Positions 47,643-56,534 of a stretch of DNA of 64,000 nt are shown here, in pieces; the stretch's first letter is position 1; every line of letters begins with the position of its first letter. The DNA is from an uncultured Campylobacter sp. (lineage in GTDB: Bacteria; Campylobacterota; Campylobacteria; Campylobacterales; Campylobacteraceae), in contig CAKVDW010000001.1 in assembly GCA_934728065.1 (NCBI GenBank), forward strand, positions 124,001 through 188,000, given 5' to 3'. The notes under the pieces are model-generated. The model ran no database searches. It was not told the DNA's origin and saw only the letters and a list, made by a program, of their open reading frames with translations. Both the position numbers and the translations under genes were made by a program.

Positions 47643-48954
47643 CATCGTCCTTTTGGCTTATTTTATAGGTATTTTCTAAGGTTTTAAATTCATCATTTAA
47701 GGCGTTTTCGTTCTCATCTTGCAAATCAAACACATAACGCATAGCACTCACAACACTTTGGCTTTGAATTCCGCTTTGCAAATGCTTTAAATTCAGCGTT
47801 GGGCTATGCAAAAAGGCTTTGAAAACTTGGTGTATGAGCTTTCTAGCTTCTTCTTTGTCGCTATGTTTGAGATAGCCTTTTTTTAGGGCTTTGGCTAGTT
47901 CTACTTCGGCGCAGTGCTTTGCTTGTAGGCGCAAGGCTTTGATGATAGGTGTTAGAGCTAAATCGTTTAGGTATTTGAAAAACTCGTTCGTCATTGCAGC
48001 GATGATAGAGTAGGCAATTTGCGCTTGGTGTTCGCGCAGGGCTAAATTCTTACGCACAACCTCTTCTAAATCATCGACAGCAAAGACTTGCACGCGCTCG
48101 CTTTGACTCAAATCAATATCACGCGGCACGGCTATGTCGAAAAAATAGCGCGTAAAATCGCGCCTTTGCAGCAAATCATCGTTGATTATCGCTTCTTTGG
48201 CGTTTGTGGCGGAAAAAAACAGCTCGTAGCGGTTAAGATACTCGCTCAAACGCTCAAATTCTCCGCAACTTGCGCCCTCTCCCAAATTTTCGCAAAGTTC
48301 TTTTGCCTTGTCTTTGCTTCTATTTAAAATAATGATTTTAGCACCATTTGCAAGCAAATGTTTAGCGGCAAGCTCGCTCATCTCGCCCGCGCCGATGATG
48401 ATGGCTTCTTTTTCGCTTAAATTTACAAGCTCTTTTGCCTTTGCTACGGCTACTGATGCCACTGAAATGGGGTTTTTAGAAATCTCTGTTTCGTTGCGAA
48501 TGCGTGCAGCGCACTTAAAGGCAAAATGCACGGCTCGTTCTAAATTCAAGCCACAAAAGCAGTGTTTGAGCGCGAAATTTAGGGCATCTTTAAGCTGTCC
48601 AGCAATTTGCGTTTCGCCTATGACAAGGCTATCAAGTGAGCTTGCTACGGAAAAAAGATGATGAATCGCACCGCTATCCTCGAAAATATCGGCTTGTTGG
48701 AGCAAAATTTCTTTATCAACCTCGCACAGCACAGCCATACAAGAGATGATATACTCGCAAATTTCATCGATTTGCTCCACAAAGGCAAAAATTTCAACGC
48801 GGTTGCAAGTGCTTATCAGCAAGCTTTCTTCTATGTAAGCGTTTGCGTTGATAAGGCGCAACAGCTCTTTGCGGCGACTTTCATCAAGGCTGAGCCGTTC
48901 TCTTAATGCTATGCCCGTGTTTTTGTGAGTGAAACTCACGCAAAAATAATTCAT
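47632..48954 (-). CDS. hemA: Glutamyl-tRNA reductase
   Basis: First committed step of haem synthesis by the C5 route. From the ATG at 48954 the protein has 440 residues with catalytic Cys50 in LISTCNRVEIF, HLFSVASSLDSLVIGETQI, the NADPH domain AIIIGAGEMSELAAKHL and the C-terminal dimerisation helices. TGATG joins it to the preceding polyprenyl synthase stop. Same neighbours as in C. jejuni from memory. Confidence 0.95.
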   Translation of the reverse strand: MNYFCVSFTHKNTGIALRERLSLDESRRKELLRLINANAYIEESLLISTCNRVEIFAFVEQIDEICEYIISCMAVLCEVDKEILLQQADIFEDSGAIHHLFSVASSLDSLVIGETQIAGQLKDALNFALKHCFCGLNLERAVHFAFKCAARIRNETEISKNPISVASVAVAKAKELVNLSEKEAIIIGAGEMSELAAKHLLANGAKIIILNRSKDKAKELCENLGEGASCGEFERLSEYLNRYELFFSATNAKEAIINDDLLQRRDFTRYFFDIAVPRDIDLSQSERVQVFAVDDLEEVVRKNLALREHQAQIAYSIIAAMTNEFFKYLNDLALTPIIKALRLQAKHCAEVELAKALKKGYLKHSDKEEARKLIHQVFKAFLHSPTLNLKHLQSGIQSQSVVSAMRYVFDLQDENENALNDEFKTLENTYKISQKDDDEI

Positions 48955-49856
48955 CAAAATTCCCTATCTATCATCTTTAAAACTATGTCTTTCAAAGCAC
49001 TATTTTCAAAGCCTTCAACGGCTTTTATCGCCTTTAAACCAAAGTCTTTTGCTTGTTTGCTCGTTTTTTCGATGATTTTATGCTCTTTAAATTTATCTTT
49101 GAGCCACTCCAACTCGCTTTGGCTTAAATCTTTTTTAAACAAATCTTGCAAAATTTGCTTTTCATTATAGTTTAATTCTTTAAACAATGAAATATAACAA
49201 ACCGTGCTTTTACCCTCTTTAAAGTCGCTCATAGCGGGCTTTCCAAGCGTTTTTTCATCATTTTTTATATCCAAAATATCATCAATGATTTGAAAGGCTA
49301 AACCCAAATTCTTGCCGTATTCGCCAAATTTTTGCGCATCTAATCCCGCCAAATACGCCGCACTAAACGCACTCGCCTCAATCAAAGCCGCAGTTTTAAG
49401 CTCTATCATCGTAAGATACGCCTTTTCATCGGCGTTAAAGCTCTTTGAAAGCTCTATATCCATTAACTCGCCTTTTGCAAGGCGTGTAACGGCGTTTGAA
49501 ATGCTGTAAGCTACTTCTTTTGGAAATTTTGTCAGCTCACAAAAGGCGTAAGAGTAGAGTATATCGCCCATCATTAAGGCATTTTTCGCGCCAAATTCAG
49601 CATTTACCGACTTTGCTCCGCGCCGAAGCTCAGCCTCATCGATAATGTCATCGTGCAACAAACTTGCAAGGTGTATGAATTCAACTATCGCACAGAGCTT
49701 GTAAAATTCGTCATTTGTGCTTTGCGCTATGGCTAAAATCAGCTTTGAGCGCAATCTTTTGCCTTGCTTTATATTTTTAAACATTGTTTTTATAGGTTTA
49801 TAATCAAGCTCGTTGATAAATTTTTCTAAAAAAAAGTCGATTTTTTCCACTTTCAT
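48954..49856 (-). CDS. Polyprenyl diphosphate synthase
   Basis: Chain-elongating trans-prenyltransferase. The two Asp-rich motifs are DDIIDEAELRRG at 69-80 and DDILD at 192-196; GKRLRSKLIL near 32-41 binds the substrate diphosphate. The length of 300 and the residues before the first motif fit a long-chain (octaprenyl-type) synthase supplying the menaquinone tail, but a farnesyl synthase cannot be excluded. AAGGA is unusually close to the ATG (one base). Confidence 0.87.
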   Translation of the reverse strand: MKVEKIDFFLEKFINELDYKPIKTMFKNIKQGKRLRSKLILAIAQSTNDEFYKLCAIVEFIHLASLLHDDIIDEAELRRGAKSVNAEFGAKNALMMGDILYSYAFCELTKFPKEVAYSISNAVTRLAKGELMDIELSKSFNADEKAYLTMIELKTAALIEASAFSAAYLAGLDAQKFGEYGKNLGLAFQIIDDILDIKNDEKTLGKPAMSDFKEGKSTVCYISLFKELNYNEKQILQDLFKKDLSQSELEWLKDKFKEHKIIEKTSKQAKDFGLKAIKAVEGFENSALKDIVLKMIDREF

Positions 49857-49868
49857 TTCCTTGAATTT

Positions 49869-50441
49869 TTATTCTTCTTGCACTTCTTGTGCTGGTGGTG
49901 TTTGCAATCCCATTTGTCTTTCTAGGCTGGGAGGTGCGCCAAGTGAGGCATTTTTCTCGGTGCTGTAATTAATGCCCGGCACAATTTTATTTCTTTGAGG
50001 AGCAAACGGCGGTTGCAAAGGCGTTTTGTTTGGGTCTAAAAAAGTAACCATTAATCTTGAATCCTTATCCTCAACATAGACCTTAAATTTAGCCTCGCCC
50101 TTATCAAAACCGCTAAATTCGAGTATTAACCTTGCTCTATCTACTTGAGGATTTGTATAATCAGGGATTAGAGTTTGTGTTGCCCAATTTAAATTTCTTC
50201 TCATTGAAAGCACAAATTGTCTGGGATATTTGCGAAATTTTGTATGAACGACAATTTTATTTGTATCAAAAAGTGTCCAATAAAAATCAAAATTTTGTTT
50301 TTGTTCTTCATATCCTAGCTCGATAATCTCAACGCTTGCCCTTTCATCTTTTTCAAGTGTAAAATCATAAATATACTCAAAACTTGGCTGAGCACCCTTA
50401 AGCAAAGTGATAAAAATGAAAAAAAACAAGCAAAATTTCAT
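49869..50441 (-). CDS. Exported protein of unknown function
   Basis: A 190-residue protein with a signal peptide (FCLFFFIFITLLKGA). The middle is strand-rich (FDFYWTLFDTNKIVVHTKF, RARLILEFSGFDKGEAKFK), somewhat like an AMIN-type periplasmic domain; the tail is Pro/Gln-rich and disordered (PTLQPPFAPQR, QTPPAQEVQEE). I do not recognise a family. It precedes the polyprenyl synthase by 12 bases and directly follows the DUF2018-like gene, and the same pair occurs in C. jejuni from memory. Confidence 0.7.
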   Translation of the reverse strand: MKFCLFFFIFITLLKGAQPSFEYIYDFTLEKDERASVEIIELGYEEQKQNFDFYWTLFDTNKIVVHTKFRKYPRQFVLSMRRNLNWATQTLIPDYTNPQVDRARLILEFSGFDKGEAKFKVYVEDKDSRLMVTFLDPNKTPLQPPFAPQRNKIVPGINYSTEKNASLGAPPSLERQMGLQTPPAQEVQEE

Positions 50442-50705
50442 TTAACCCTCGTGTCCTAAAATTTTAGCTGTAAGTCCTATGAAATAATCATTTAATCGCT
50501 CTTCTATCAAAGAATCATTTTCAATCATATAAAGTTCAAGTTCCTCCTCGCTCACGCCTTTGTTTTCCAAAAGCTCACTTAAGGCTATGTGTTCTTTAAT
50601 GAAGCTTTCCATTACTCTTTCCACAGCTCCACAATTAGCGTGTTGAAGCATTTGCAAAAACTTATCTTTTGGGCTATGGTTTAGCATTTCATCTAAAAGG
50701 TCCAT
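50442..50705 (-). CDS. Small acidic helical protein, DUF2018-like
   Basis: An 87-residue all-helical cytoplasmic protein: FLQMLQHANCGAVERVM, FIKEHIALSELLENKG and EEELELYMIENDSLIEERL. Size and helix pattern fit the epsilonproteobacterial DUF2018 family (HP0242 is the structural example, a knotted dimer). Function unknown. First gene of the minus-strand run to hemC; divergent from ftsK with about 100 bp of A/T-rich promoter DNA. Confidence 0.6.
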   Translation of the reverse strand: MDLLDEMLNHSPKDKFLQMLQHANCGAVERVMESFIKEHIALSELLENKGVSEEELELYMIENDSLIEERLNDYFIGLTAKILGHEG

Positions 50706-50804
50706 ATTTTTCCTTTAAAAAAATAATTTAAATCAGGTGTAAATTATAGGATTTATTAGATTAAAACTTTATTAAAACTTTACTTTGTTTGTTTTTTTAG
50801 TAAA

Positions 50805-53453
50805 ATGACTTGTAAAATGTTTGTTTTATTTGGTTATAATGTATCAAAATTTCATCAACAAGGACAAAATATCAAAAAAGAATTTATTTTTATCGTTTCG
50901 ACTTTTTTCATTTTTTATTTATGTTTTGCAACATTTATGCCACAAGCTTTAGGATTTTTGGGCATTTTTGGGGAATTAAATCACTTTTTATTTGGGGATT
51001 TTGGACTTTTTTATCCCTTTGTGCTTTTGCCCTTAAATTTCATCTTTTACAAAAGAGCTTATAATCTTGATAATGTTCAAAAAAGCGAATGTGTAGGACT
51101 TTTTATAGCCTTTATAGCCACAGCACTTTTATTTGCCATACTTGGCACTGAGTCAGGTTATATACCTGAGGTGCTTTATACCATAGTAGGCTTTGTTTTT
51201 GGGCGACTTGGCACGGGTTTTTTGAGTCTTATAGCTCTTTTGCTTTCTATAATTTTAGTTTTTCCACGCTTTGTAGAAATAGTTTTTGGCATAAAGGTAA
51301 ATTTAACCTTGTTTGCACTTTTAGAGGAAAAGATAAGACAGGCTTTATATAGCTTTTTTGGTGGCAAAGAAGAGCAAGAAGAGATAAAGCCAAGTTTTAC
51401 CCCACAAGAACCTAAACAGCAAGAAATTCAAAAAGAAATCATCTTAAAACCAAAACCAGAGAAAAAAACTCCAGACCAAATAGCTGCTCAACTTGCTGAT
51501 GAGTTTATACAAAATGAAGAAAAAGTTGAAACGCCAAAACAAGAAGTGCAGCTTAATGATAATGCTGAAGTGTTGTTAGAAGAATATAAAAGCAAAAAGC
51601 TTCAAAATTTTATGACAAAGGCGAGTGCTGAATTTGATGAATATTTTGATAAGCACAACAAGGCAAGCTCAAAAGAAGCCTTTGTGCCAGAAATTTTTTT
51701 AAAACCTAAAAAAATTCAAGATATGGATATAAATTTAACGCAAGATTCAAATTTTGAAGAGCCAAGTTATAAAAGAAAAAATATTGACATAGATAAAGAG
51801 GAAAAAAGCTTTCAAGAGCAAGAAAATGACAAGGTGCAAGATAAATTTACCTTTGAAGTAAGAGAGCTTGAGGAAAATGATGAAAGTGATGAAAATACCA
51901 CTTTTAACAAAGAAGAGATAAAGCAAGATGAGAACATTTCAAGCTTTGAAGAAAAGTATATATCTAATGTAGCCAAGCCAAAAGAACTACAAACAAATGT
52001 AAATTTGCTCAACAGCCTAGAAAAAGGCAAGATAGAGCCGCCAAAGGATTTCAAACTCCCGCCACTTGACTTTTTGGTGCGCCCAAGTAATAATCATTTA
52101 GAGATAAACGAGCAAGAAATTGATAAAAAAATTTATGATTTGCTTGAAAAATTGCGCCGTTTTAAAATCGGTGGCGATGTCATCAGCACCTACACAGGTC
52201 CTGTGGTAACGACTTTTGAGTTTCGCCCGAGTGCCGATGTCAAGGTTAGTCGCATTTTAAGTTTGCAAGATGACTTAGCTATGGCACTTCGTGCCACTTC
52301 CATACGCATACAAGCGCCTGTTCCTGGTAAAGATGTCGTGGGCATTGAAGTGCCAAATGAGCAAATTCAAACGATTTATCTGCGTGAAATTTTAGAAAGC
52401 GAAGTGTTTAAAACCGCAAAAAGCCCTTTAACCATAGCTTTGGGTAAGGACATAGTCGGCAACGCCTTTATAACCGACTTAAAAAAGCTACCACACCTTT
52501 TAATCGCTGGCACAACAGGCTCTGGCAAGAGTGTGGGGATAAACGCTATGCTTTTAAGCCTGCTTTATCGCAACAGCCCGCAAAATCTGCGTTTGATGAT
52601 GATAGACCCCAAAATGCTTGAATTTAGCATTTACAACGACATTCCGCACCTTTTAACGCCTGTCATAACAGACCCCAAAAAGGCTATCGTTGCGCTTTCT
52701 AATATGGTCGCTGAAATGGAACGCCGCTACAAGTTGATGGCAGAAGCGCGCACCAAAAACATAGAGAATTTCAACGACAAATGCGCCGAACTTGGCTTGT
52801 CGCCGCTGCCTTTCATAGTCGTCATCATCGATGAGCTGGCGGATTTGATGATGACGGCGGGCAAAGATGTTGAATTTTACATAGGACGGCTGGCACAAAT
52901 GGCAAGGGCGAGCGGAATTCACTTAATCGTAGCCACGCAACGCCCAAGCGTTGATGTCGTAACGGGGCTGATAAAGGCGAATTTACCGAGCCGCCTTGCG
53001 TATAAAGTGGGGCAAAGAGTGGATAGCAAGGTGATTTTGGACGCGCAAGGTGCTGAAAGTTTGCTAGGACGGGGCGATAGCCTTTTTACTCCGCCAGGCA
53101 CAAGCAATCTAGTGCGTTTGCACGCTCCCTTTGCGAGCGAAATGGAAATAGAAAAAATCGTAGAATTTTTAAAGGCGCAGCAAGCTGTGGAGTATGATGA
53201 AAATTTCTTAAAAGATAGCTCAAATGCTAGCAACGCTGGCAACTTTGGAGGCGAGAATTTAGACGGCGAGGGTTTAGATGAGCTTATCGAGCAGGCAAAG
53301 GCTGTGATTTTAGAGGATAAAAAAACCAGCATTTCTTACTTGCAACGGCGGCTTAAAATAGGCTACAACCGCGCGGCAAATATCATCGAGCAGCTTGCGC
53401 AAATGGGCGTTTTGAGCGAGCCTGATGCCAAAGGACAAAGGGAGATTTTGTAA
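50805..53453 (+). CDS. ftsK: DNA translocase FtsK
   Basis: Septal DNA pump that clears the chromosome terminus. Four membrane helices lie in residues about 25-165, an acidic/Gln linker in 180-400, and the RecA-like motor after that (GTTGSGKSVGINAM, VVIIDELADLMM, GIHLIVATQRPSVDVVTGLI). The C-terminal winged-helix gamma domain is SYLQRRLKIGYNRAANIIEQ. The start is uncertain: TATAAT at 50835-50840 lies inside the frame, and a good AAGGA (50860-50864) sits six bases before an ATC codon at 50871, not an ATG. The coordinates given use the first ATG. Confidence 0.92.
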   Translation: MTCKMFVLFGYNVSKFHQQGQNIKKEFIFIVSTFFIFYLCFATFMPQALGFLGIFGELNHFLFGDFGLFYPFVLLPLNFIFYKRAYNLDNVQKSECVGLFIAFIATALLFAILGTESGYIPEVLYTIVGFVFGRLGTGFLSLIALLLSIILVFPRFVEIVFGIKVNLTLFALLEEKIRQALYSFFGGKEEQEEIKPSFTPQEPKQQEIQKEIILKPKPEKKTPDQIAAQLADEFIQNEEKVETPKQEVQLNDNAEVLLEEYKSKKLQNFMTKASAEFDEYFDKHNKASSKEAFVPEIFLKPKKIQDMDINLTQDSNFEEPSYKRKNIDIDKEEKSFQEQENDKVQDKFTFEVRELEENDESDENTTFNKEEIKQDENISSFEEKYISNVAKPKELQTNVNLLNSLEKGKIEPPKDFKLPPLDFLVRPSNNHLEINEQEIDKKIYDLLEKLRRFKIGGDVISTYTGPVVTTFEFRPSADVKVSRILSLQDDLAMALRATSIRIQAPVPGKDVVGIEVPNEQIQTIYLREILESEVFKTAKSPLTIALGKDIVGNAFITDLKKLPHLLIAGTTGSGKSVGINAMLLSLLYRNSPQNLRLMMIDPKMLEFSIYNDIPHLLTPVITDPKKAIVALSNMVAEMERRYKLMAEARTKNIENFNDKCAELGLSPLPFIVVIIDELADLMMTAGKDVEFYIGRLAQMARASGIHLIVATQRPSVDVVTGLIKANLPSRLAYKVGQRVDSKVILDAQGAESLLGRGDSLFTPPGTSNLVRLHAPFASEMEIEKIVEFLKAQQAVEYDENFLKDSSNASNAGNFGGENLDGEGLDELIEQAKAVILEDKKTSISYLQRRLKIGYNRAANIIEQLAQMGVLSEPDAKGQREIL

Positions 53454-53456
53454 ATT

Positions 53457-54722
53457 TCAGCTTTGCTTTAAGATTAAACGCACCACTTGGCTTATTTTTT
53501 CTACTGAAGAAAGTTCGCATCTTTCATCTGTGGAGTGAGGATTAAAGATATTTGGTCCTATGGATGCGCAAAGAAGTTTTTGCTTTTTTTCTATGATACC
53601 GCATTCAAGTCCAGCGTGCACAGCTAGGATTTTGGCGTTTTTTATCTTGCTTTTTAAAGCCTTTAAAACCTTATCGCTAAATGCGTTTTCTTGTCCTTCC
53701 CAAGGTGCATAAAAATTTGAAAAAGCGACATTAAAACCAAAGCTTTCAAAAAAGATTTTGCTTTCAAATTCAAGTTTTTTAAGCTCATCAAGCATATTTG
53801 AGCGTCCAAAAAGCTCAAAACTCACCCTTTCTTTTTCAAGCTTCACTAAGGAAAGATTTATGCTCGTTCTTACTATATTAAGCTTTATATCATAAGCTCT
53901 TACGCCTTGAGAAAAGGCGTTTATGGCATTAAGTATAAGCTTGCTTTGTTTGCAAAAAAAAGCCTTTTTTTCGCCTATAAATTTACAGCTTATATTTTGG
54001 CTTTCTTTTGGATTTTCTTCAAAGAAAACTAAGGCTTTAGCGTGTTTTGCTATGGAGTTTATACGCTCGCCACCTTGAAATTCTATGATTTGACCATTAT
54101 TTTTAGCTATAAAGCTTGCCATTTCTTTGATAGCACTTGGAATTTCATTGATGATGTCTATACCAGAATGCCCGCCCTTAAAGCCTACAGCTTCAAGTTC
54201 AAAGACCTTTGCGAATTTTTCTTCATAACTCACATTCAAATCAACGCTTATATCAACGCCACCAGCACAACCTATAACAACCTCATTTTCAAGCTCGTGG
54301 TCTAAATTTAAAAGTTGTTTTGAAAGTAGGGTGTGTTCTAGGGCATTAGCACCAAGCAAACCCACTTCTTCATCATTTGTAAAAAGACATTCTAAATCAT
54401 CAAATTCTTTCATCATTTGCATCATTATAGCCACACCTATGCCGTTATCCGCTCCAAGTGATGAATTTTTTGCCCTTAAAAAGCCATTTTCCTCAAAAAG
54501 CTCTATTTTTGGAGCATTTCCCATACAAACCATATCATAATGACTTTGCAAGCACACCTTAGGCGAACCCTTTACACAGTGGATATTTCCAGCCTTGTCT
54601 ATTTGAGTTTTAAAGCCTCGTTCTTGACTAAAAGTGTTTAAAAAATCCCTCATTTTAACCGTGTCAAAGCTACAATGTGGAATTTGAGTGAGTTTTTTAA
54701 AATTTTCGATGACTTCTTTCAT
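53457..54722 (-). CDS. pepD: Xaa-His (aminoacylhistidine) dipeptidase PepD
   Basis: M20-family metallodipeptidase of 421 residues. The metal ligands appear in LQSHYDMVCMG (His/Asp), LGADNGIGVAIMM (Asp), TNDEEVGLLGA (Glu pair) and VHAGLECGI near the end. GHSGIDIINE marks the lid region. The frame continues 47 codons upstream into the neighbouring gene's promoter, but the ATG at 54722 with AAAAAGGGTA and the family start EVIENFKKLTQIPHCS is right. It converges on ftsK with three bases between stops. Confidence 0.92.
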   Translation of the reverse strand: MKEVIENFKKLTQIPHCSFDTVKMRDFLNTFSQERGFKTQIDKAGNIHCVKGSPKVCLQSHYDMVCMGNAPKIELFEENGFLRAKNSSLGADNGIGVAIMMQMMKEFDDLECLFTNDEEVGLLGANALEHTLLSKQLLNLDHELENEVVIGCAGGVDISVDLNVSYEEKFAKVFELEAVGFKGGHSGIDIINEIPSAIKEMASFIAKNNGQIIEFQGGERINSIAKHAKALVFFEENPKESQNISCKFIGEKKAFFCKQSKLILNAINAFSQGVRAYDIKLNIVRTSINLSLVKLEKERVSFELFGRSNMLDELKKLEFESKIFFESFGFNVAFSNFYAPWEGQENAFSDKVLKALKSKIKNAKILAVHAGLECGIIEKKQKLLCASIGPNIFNPHSTDERCELSSVEKISQVVRLILKQS

Positions 54723-54821
54723 TACCCTTTTTCCTTGAAAAATTTTGAGATTATTGCATAAAAATGTAAATTTTAAACTTTTTTTGCTACAATTATGCAA
54801 TATTTTTTGTGTTAGGACCTT

Positions 54822-55067
54822 ATGAAAAATACCATAACAGAAGCTTCCATTTACGAGGCACAAGGACTAAAAAGCGAGGCTTTGCAGATTTATAAAAACA
54901 TTTTAAAGAAAGACCCAAGCAACCAAAATGCCATTGATGCGGTGCGAAGATTAAGTGGCTTGCGTTTTGCGCACAAGGATTTAAATACCCAAATGCTTGA
55001 TTTTTTCATTAACCTGCAAAGTGAGGAAGAGTTAAACGAATTTAAAAGGTGGTTGATAAAACTATGA
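54822..55067 (+). CDS. Small TPR-like protein before the ciaD-like gene
   Basis: An 81-residue helical protein: SIYEAQGLKSEALQIYKNIL and NQNAIDAVRRLSG form a single TPR-like unit, followed by two more helices (EEELNEFKRWLIKL). AGGACCTT precedes the ATG; TACAAT is near 54788. Its stop overlaps the next ATG (ATGA), so the pair is coupled. From memory an equivalent gene lies upstream of ciaD in C. jejuni. A chaperone-like partner role is only a guess. Confidence 0.7.
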   Translation: MKNTITEASIYEAQGLKSEALQIYKNILKKDPSNQNAIDAVRRLSGLRFAHKDLNTQMLDFFINLQSEEELNEFKRWLIKL

Positions 55068-55444
55068 ATTTAGAAGATTTGGCAAAAAAAGCAATCAACG
55101 AAGTAAGCACTGAAATTTCAAAAAAAGATGATGAAAATGAAGTGAAAAATAAAGAAACAGAGCAAGTGAGTGTTGAAAGTGAAGAAGAGGTTGAAATTCC
55201 ACTACACGCTGAGGTTATAGACTTTACCGACCCTCACAAAAAGCCTCCACAGCCAGGACAAGACACCAATCATACCTTAAGCGCGAATGAAGAGCTTTTT
55301 TTGAAAAATGTCAAAGAGCGCGTTTTGGTGCTTTTTGAGGGTTTAAAGGCTGCTGATTATGAAGATATTGAAACTAGGCTTGATTTGACTATCAATTTTT
55401 TAGAGTTTTTGCTTGCAAGTATCGAAGATAAGCTTAAAAAATAA
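55064..55444 (+). CDS. ciaD: CiaD-like protein (Campylobacter invasion antigen D homologue)
   Basis: A 126-residue acidic, charged protein starting MNLEDLAKKAINEVS at the ATG 55064 that overlaps the upstream stop. That N-terminus, the position two genes before purU and directly before cca, and the Glu/Lys-rich middle agree with C. jejuni CiaD (about 160 residues, from memory), an effector secreted through the flagellar apparatus that acts on host MAP-kinase signalling. The C-terminal half (HTLSANEELFLKNVKERVLVL) is helical and conserved. Shorter than C. jejuni CiaD in the middle. Effector function in this species is inferred only. Confidence 0.65.
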   Translation: MNLEDLAKKAINEVSTEISKKDDENEVKNKETEQVSVESEEEVEIPLHAEVIDFTDPHKKPPQPGQDTNHTLSANEELFLKNVKERVLVLFEGLKAADYEDIETRLDLTINFLEFLLASIEDKLKK

Positions 55445-56534
55445 GGCTGAAATTAAATTCATCGCTGATTTTTTAGCTCCGCACACCAAAAGGGCTTATT
55501 TGGTAGGCGGTAGTGTGCGTGATATACTTTTAGGGCGCGAAATTTACGACTTTGACATAGAAATTTATGACATAAAGCCTGAATTTTTCGATACTCTTAT
55601 GCAAAAACTTGGCGCAAATGGCTTTGGCAAAAGCTTTTTTGTGTATAAATTTAAAAATTACGACTTATCCTTAGCGCGCACGGAAAACAAGGTGCGAAGC
55701 GGACACAAGGGCTTTGAGGTGAGCGTTTGCGATGATGAAAGGCTTGGGGCGAGGCGGCGAGATTTTACCATAAATTCTATAATGATAAACATTTTTAACG
55801 ATGAATTTTTGGACTTTTACGGCGGGTTGGAGGATTTAAACGCCCGCATTTTAAGGCATATCGATGATGAGAGTTTCAAAGAGGACAGCTTGCGCGTGCT
55901 TAGAGCGGTGCATTTTGTAGCAAGATTTGATTTAAAAATCGCCGATGAGAGTTTGAAATTTATGCAAACTATGGATACAAGGGATTTGAGTAGGGACAGA
56001 ATCAACGCTGAACTTTATAAATTTTTTAAGGCAAAGAATTTAAAGCGTGGCTTTGAAGCTTTGCAAAAGCTGAATTTAGAGCAAGTCGTGCTTTTAAATG
56101 ACAGCACAAAGTGCGAAAACGCCGCTAAATTTAGGCAAATGCTTGAAAGGGCGCGCGAATTTATCAGCGATGAGGGCTTGTTTTTGTATCTTTATTTAAA
56201 TTTTTTCGGCATTGAAAAAAAGGATTTTTTCGCAAAAACACAGCTTAAAAAAGAGCTTTTAAACGCCGCAAAACAGCCTTTTTTTAAAGATGAAATGAGT
56301 GATTTAGATTTAGCTCAAATCGCCTTGCAAATGCCCTTAAAAAGCTGGCTTGGGCTTTGGGACGAAAAAAGAGTGCAAAGAGCAAGGGCTTTAAAGCTCT
56401 ATGACAAGGCGTTACGAGCGCAAATTGACACGCAAGAGCTTGAAAATTTAGGCTTTTCGGGCAAGAATTTAGGCGAGCAGATACAAAAACGCAAAAATGA
56501 GTGGCTAAAAGCCTATTTAAAGGGGATAAAATGA
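55413..56534 (+). CDS. cca: CCA-adding tRNA nucleotidyltransferase / polyA polymerase family
   Basis: Class II nucleotidyltransferase that repairs or adds the tRNA 3' CCA. Signatures: LVGGSVRDILLG, catalytic DFDIEIYD, RRDFTINSIMIN, and RVLRAVHFVARFDL. The 373 residues end in a helical tRNA-binding part. The start is a TTG (55413) inside the previous gene; no ATG is available before the catalytic domain and KISLKNKAEIKFI matches the family lead-in I recall. A paired A-adding enzyme is not in this window, so specificity (full CCA or CC only) is undetermined. Confidence 0.88.
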   Translation: MQVSKISLKNKAEIKFIADFLAPHTKRAYLVGGSVRDILLGREIYDFDIEIYDIKPEFFDTLMQKLGANGFGKSFFVYKFKNYDLSLARTENKVRSGHKGFEVSVCDDERLGARRRDFTINSIMINIFNDEFLDFYGGLEDLNARILRHIDDESFKEDSLRVLRAVHFVARFDLKIADESLKFMQTMDTRDLSRDRINAELYKFFKAKNLKRGFEALQKLNLEQVVLLNDSTKCENAAKFRQMLERAREFISDEGLFLYLYLNFFGIEKKDFFAKTQLKKELLNAAKQPFFKDEMSDLDLAQIALQMPLKSWLGLWDEKRVQRARALKLYDKALRAQIDTQELENLGFSGKNLGEQIQKRKNEWLKAYLKGIK

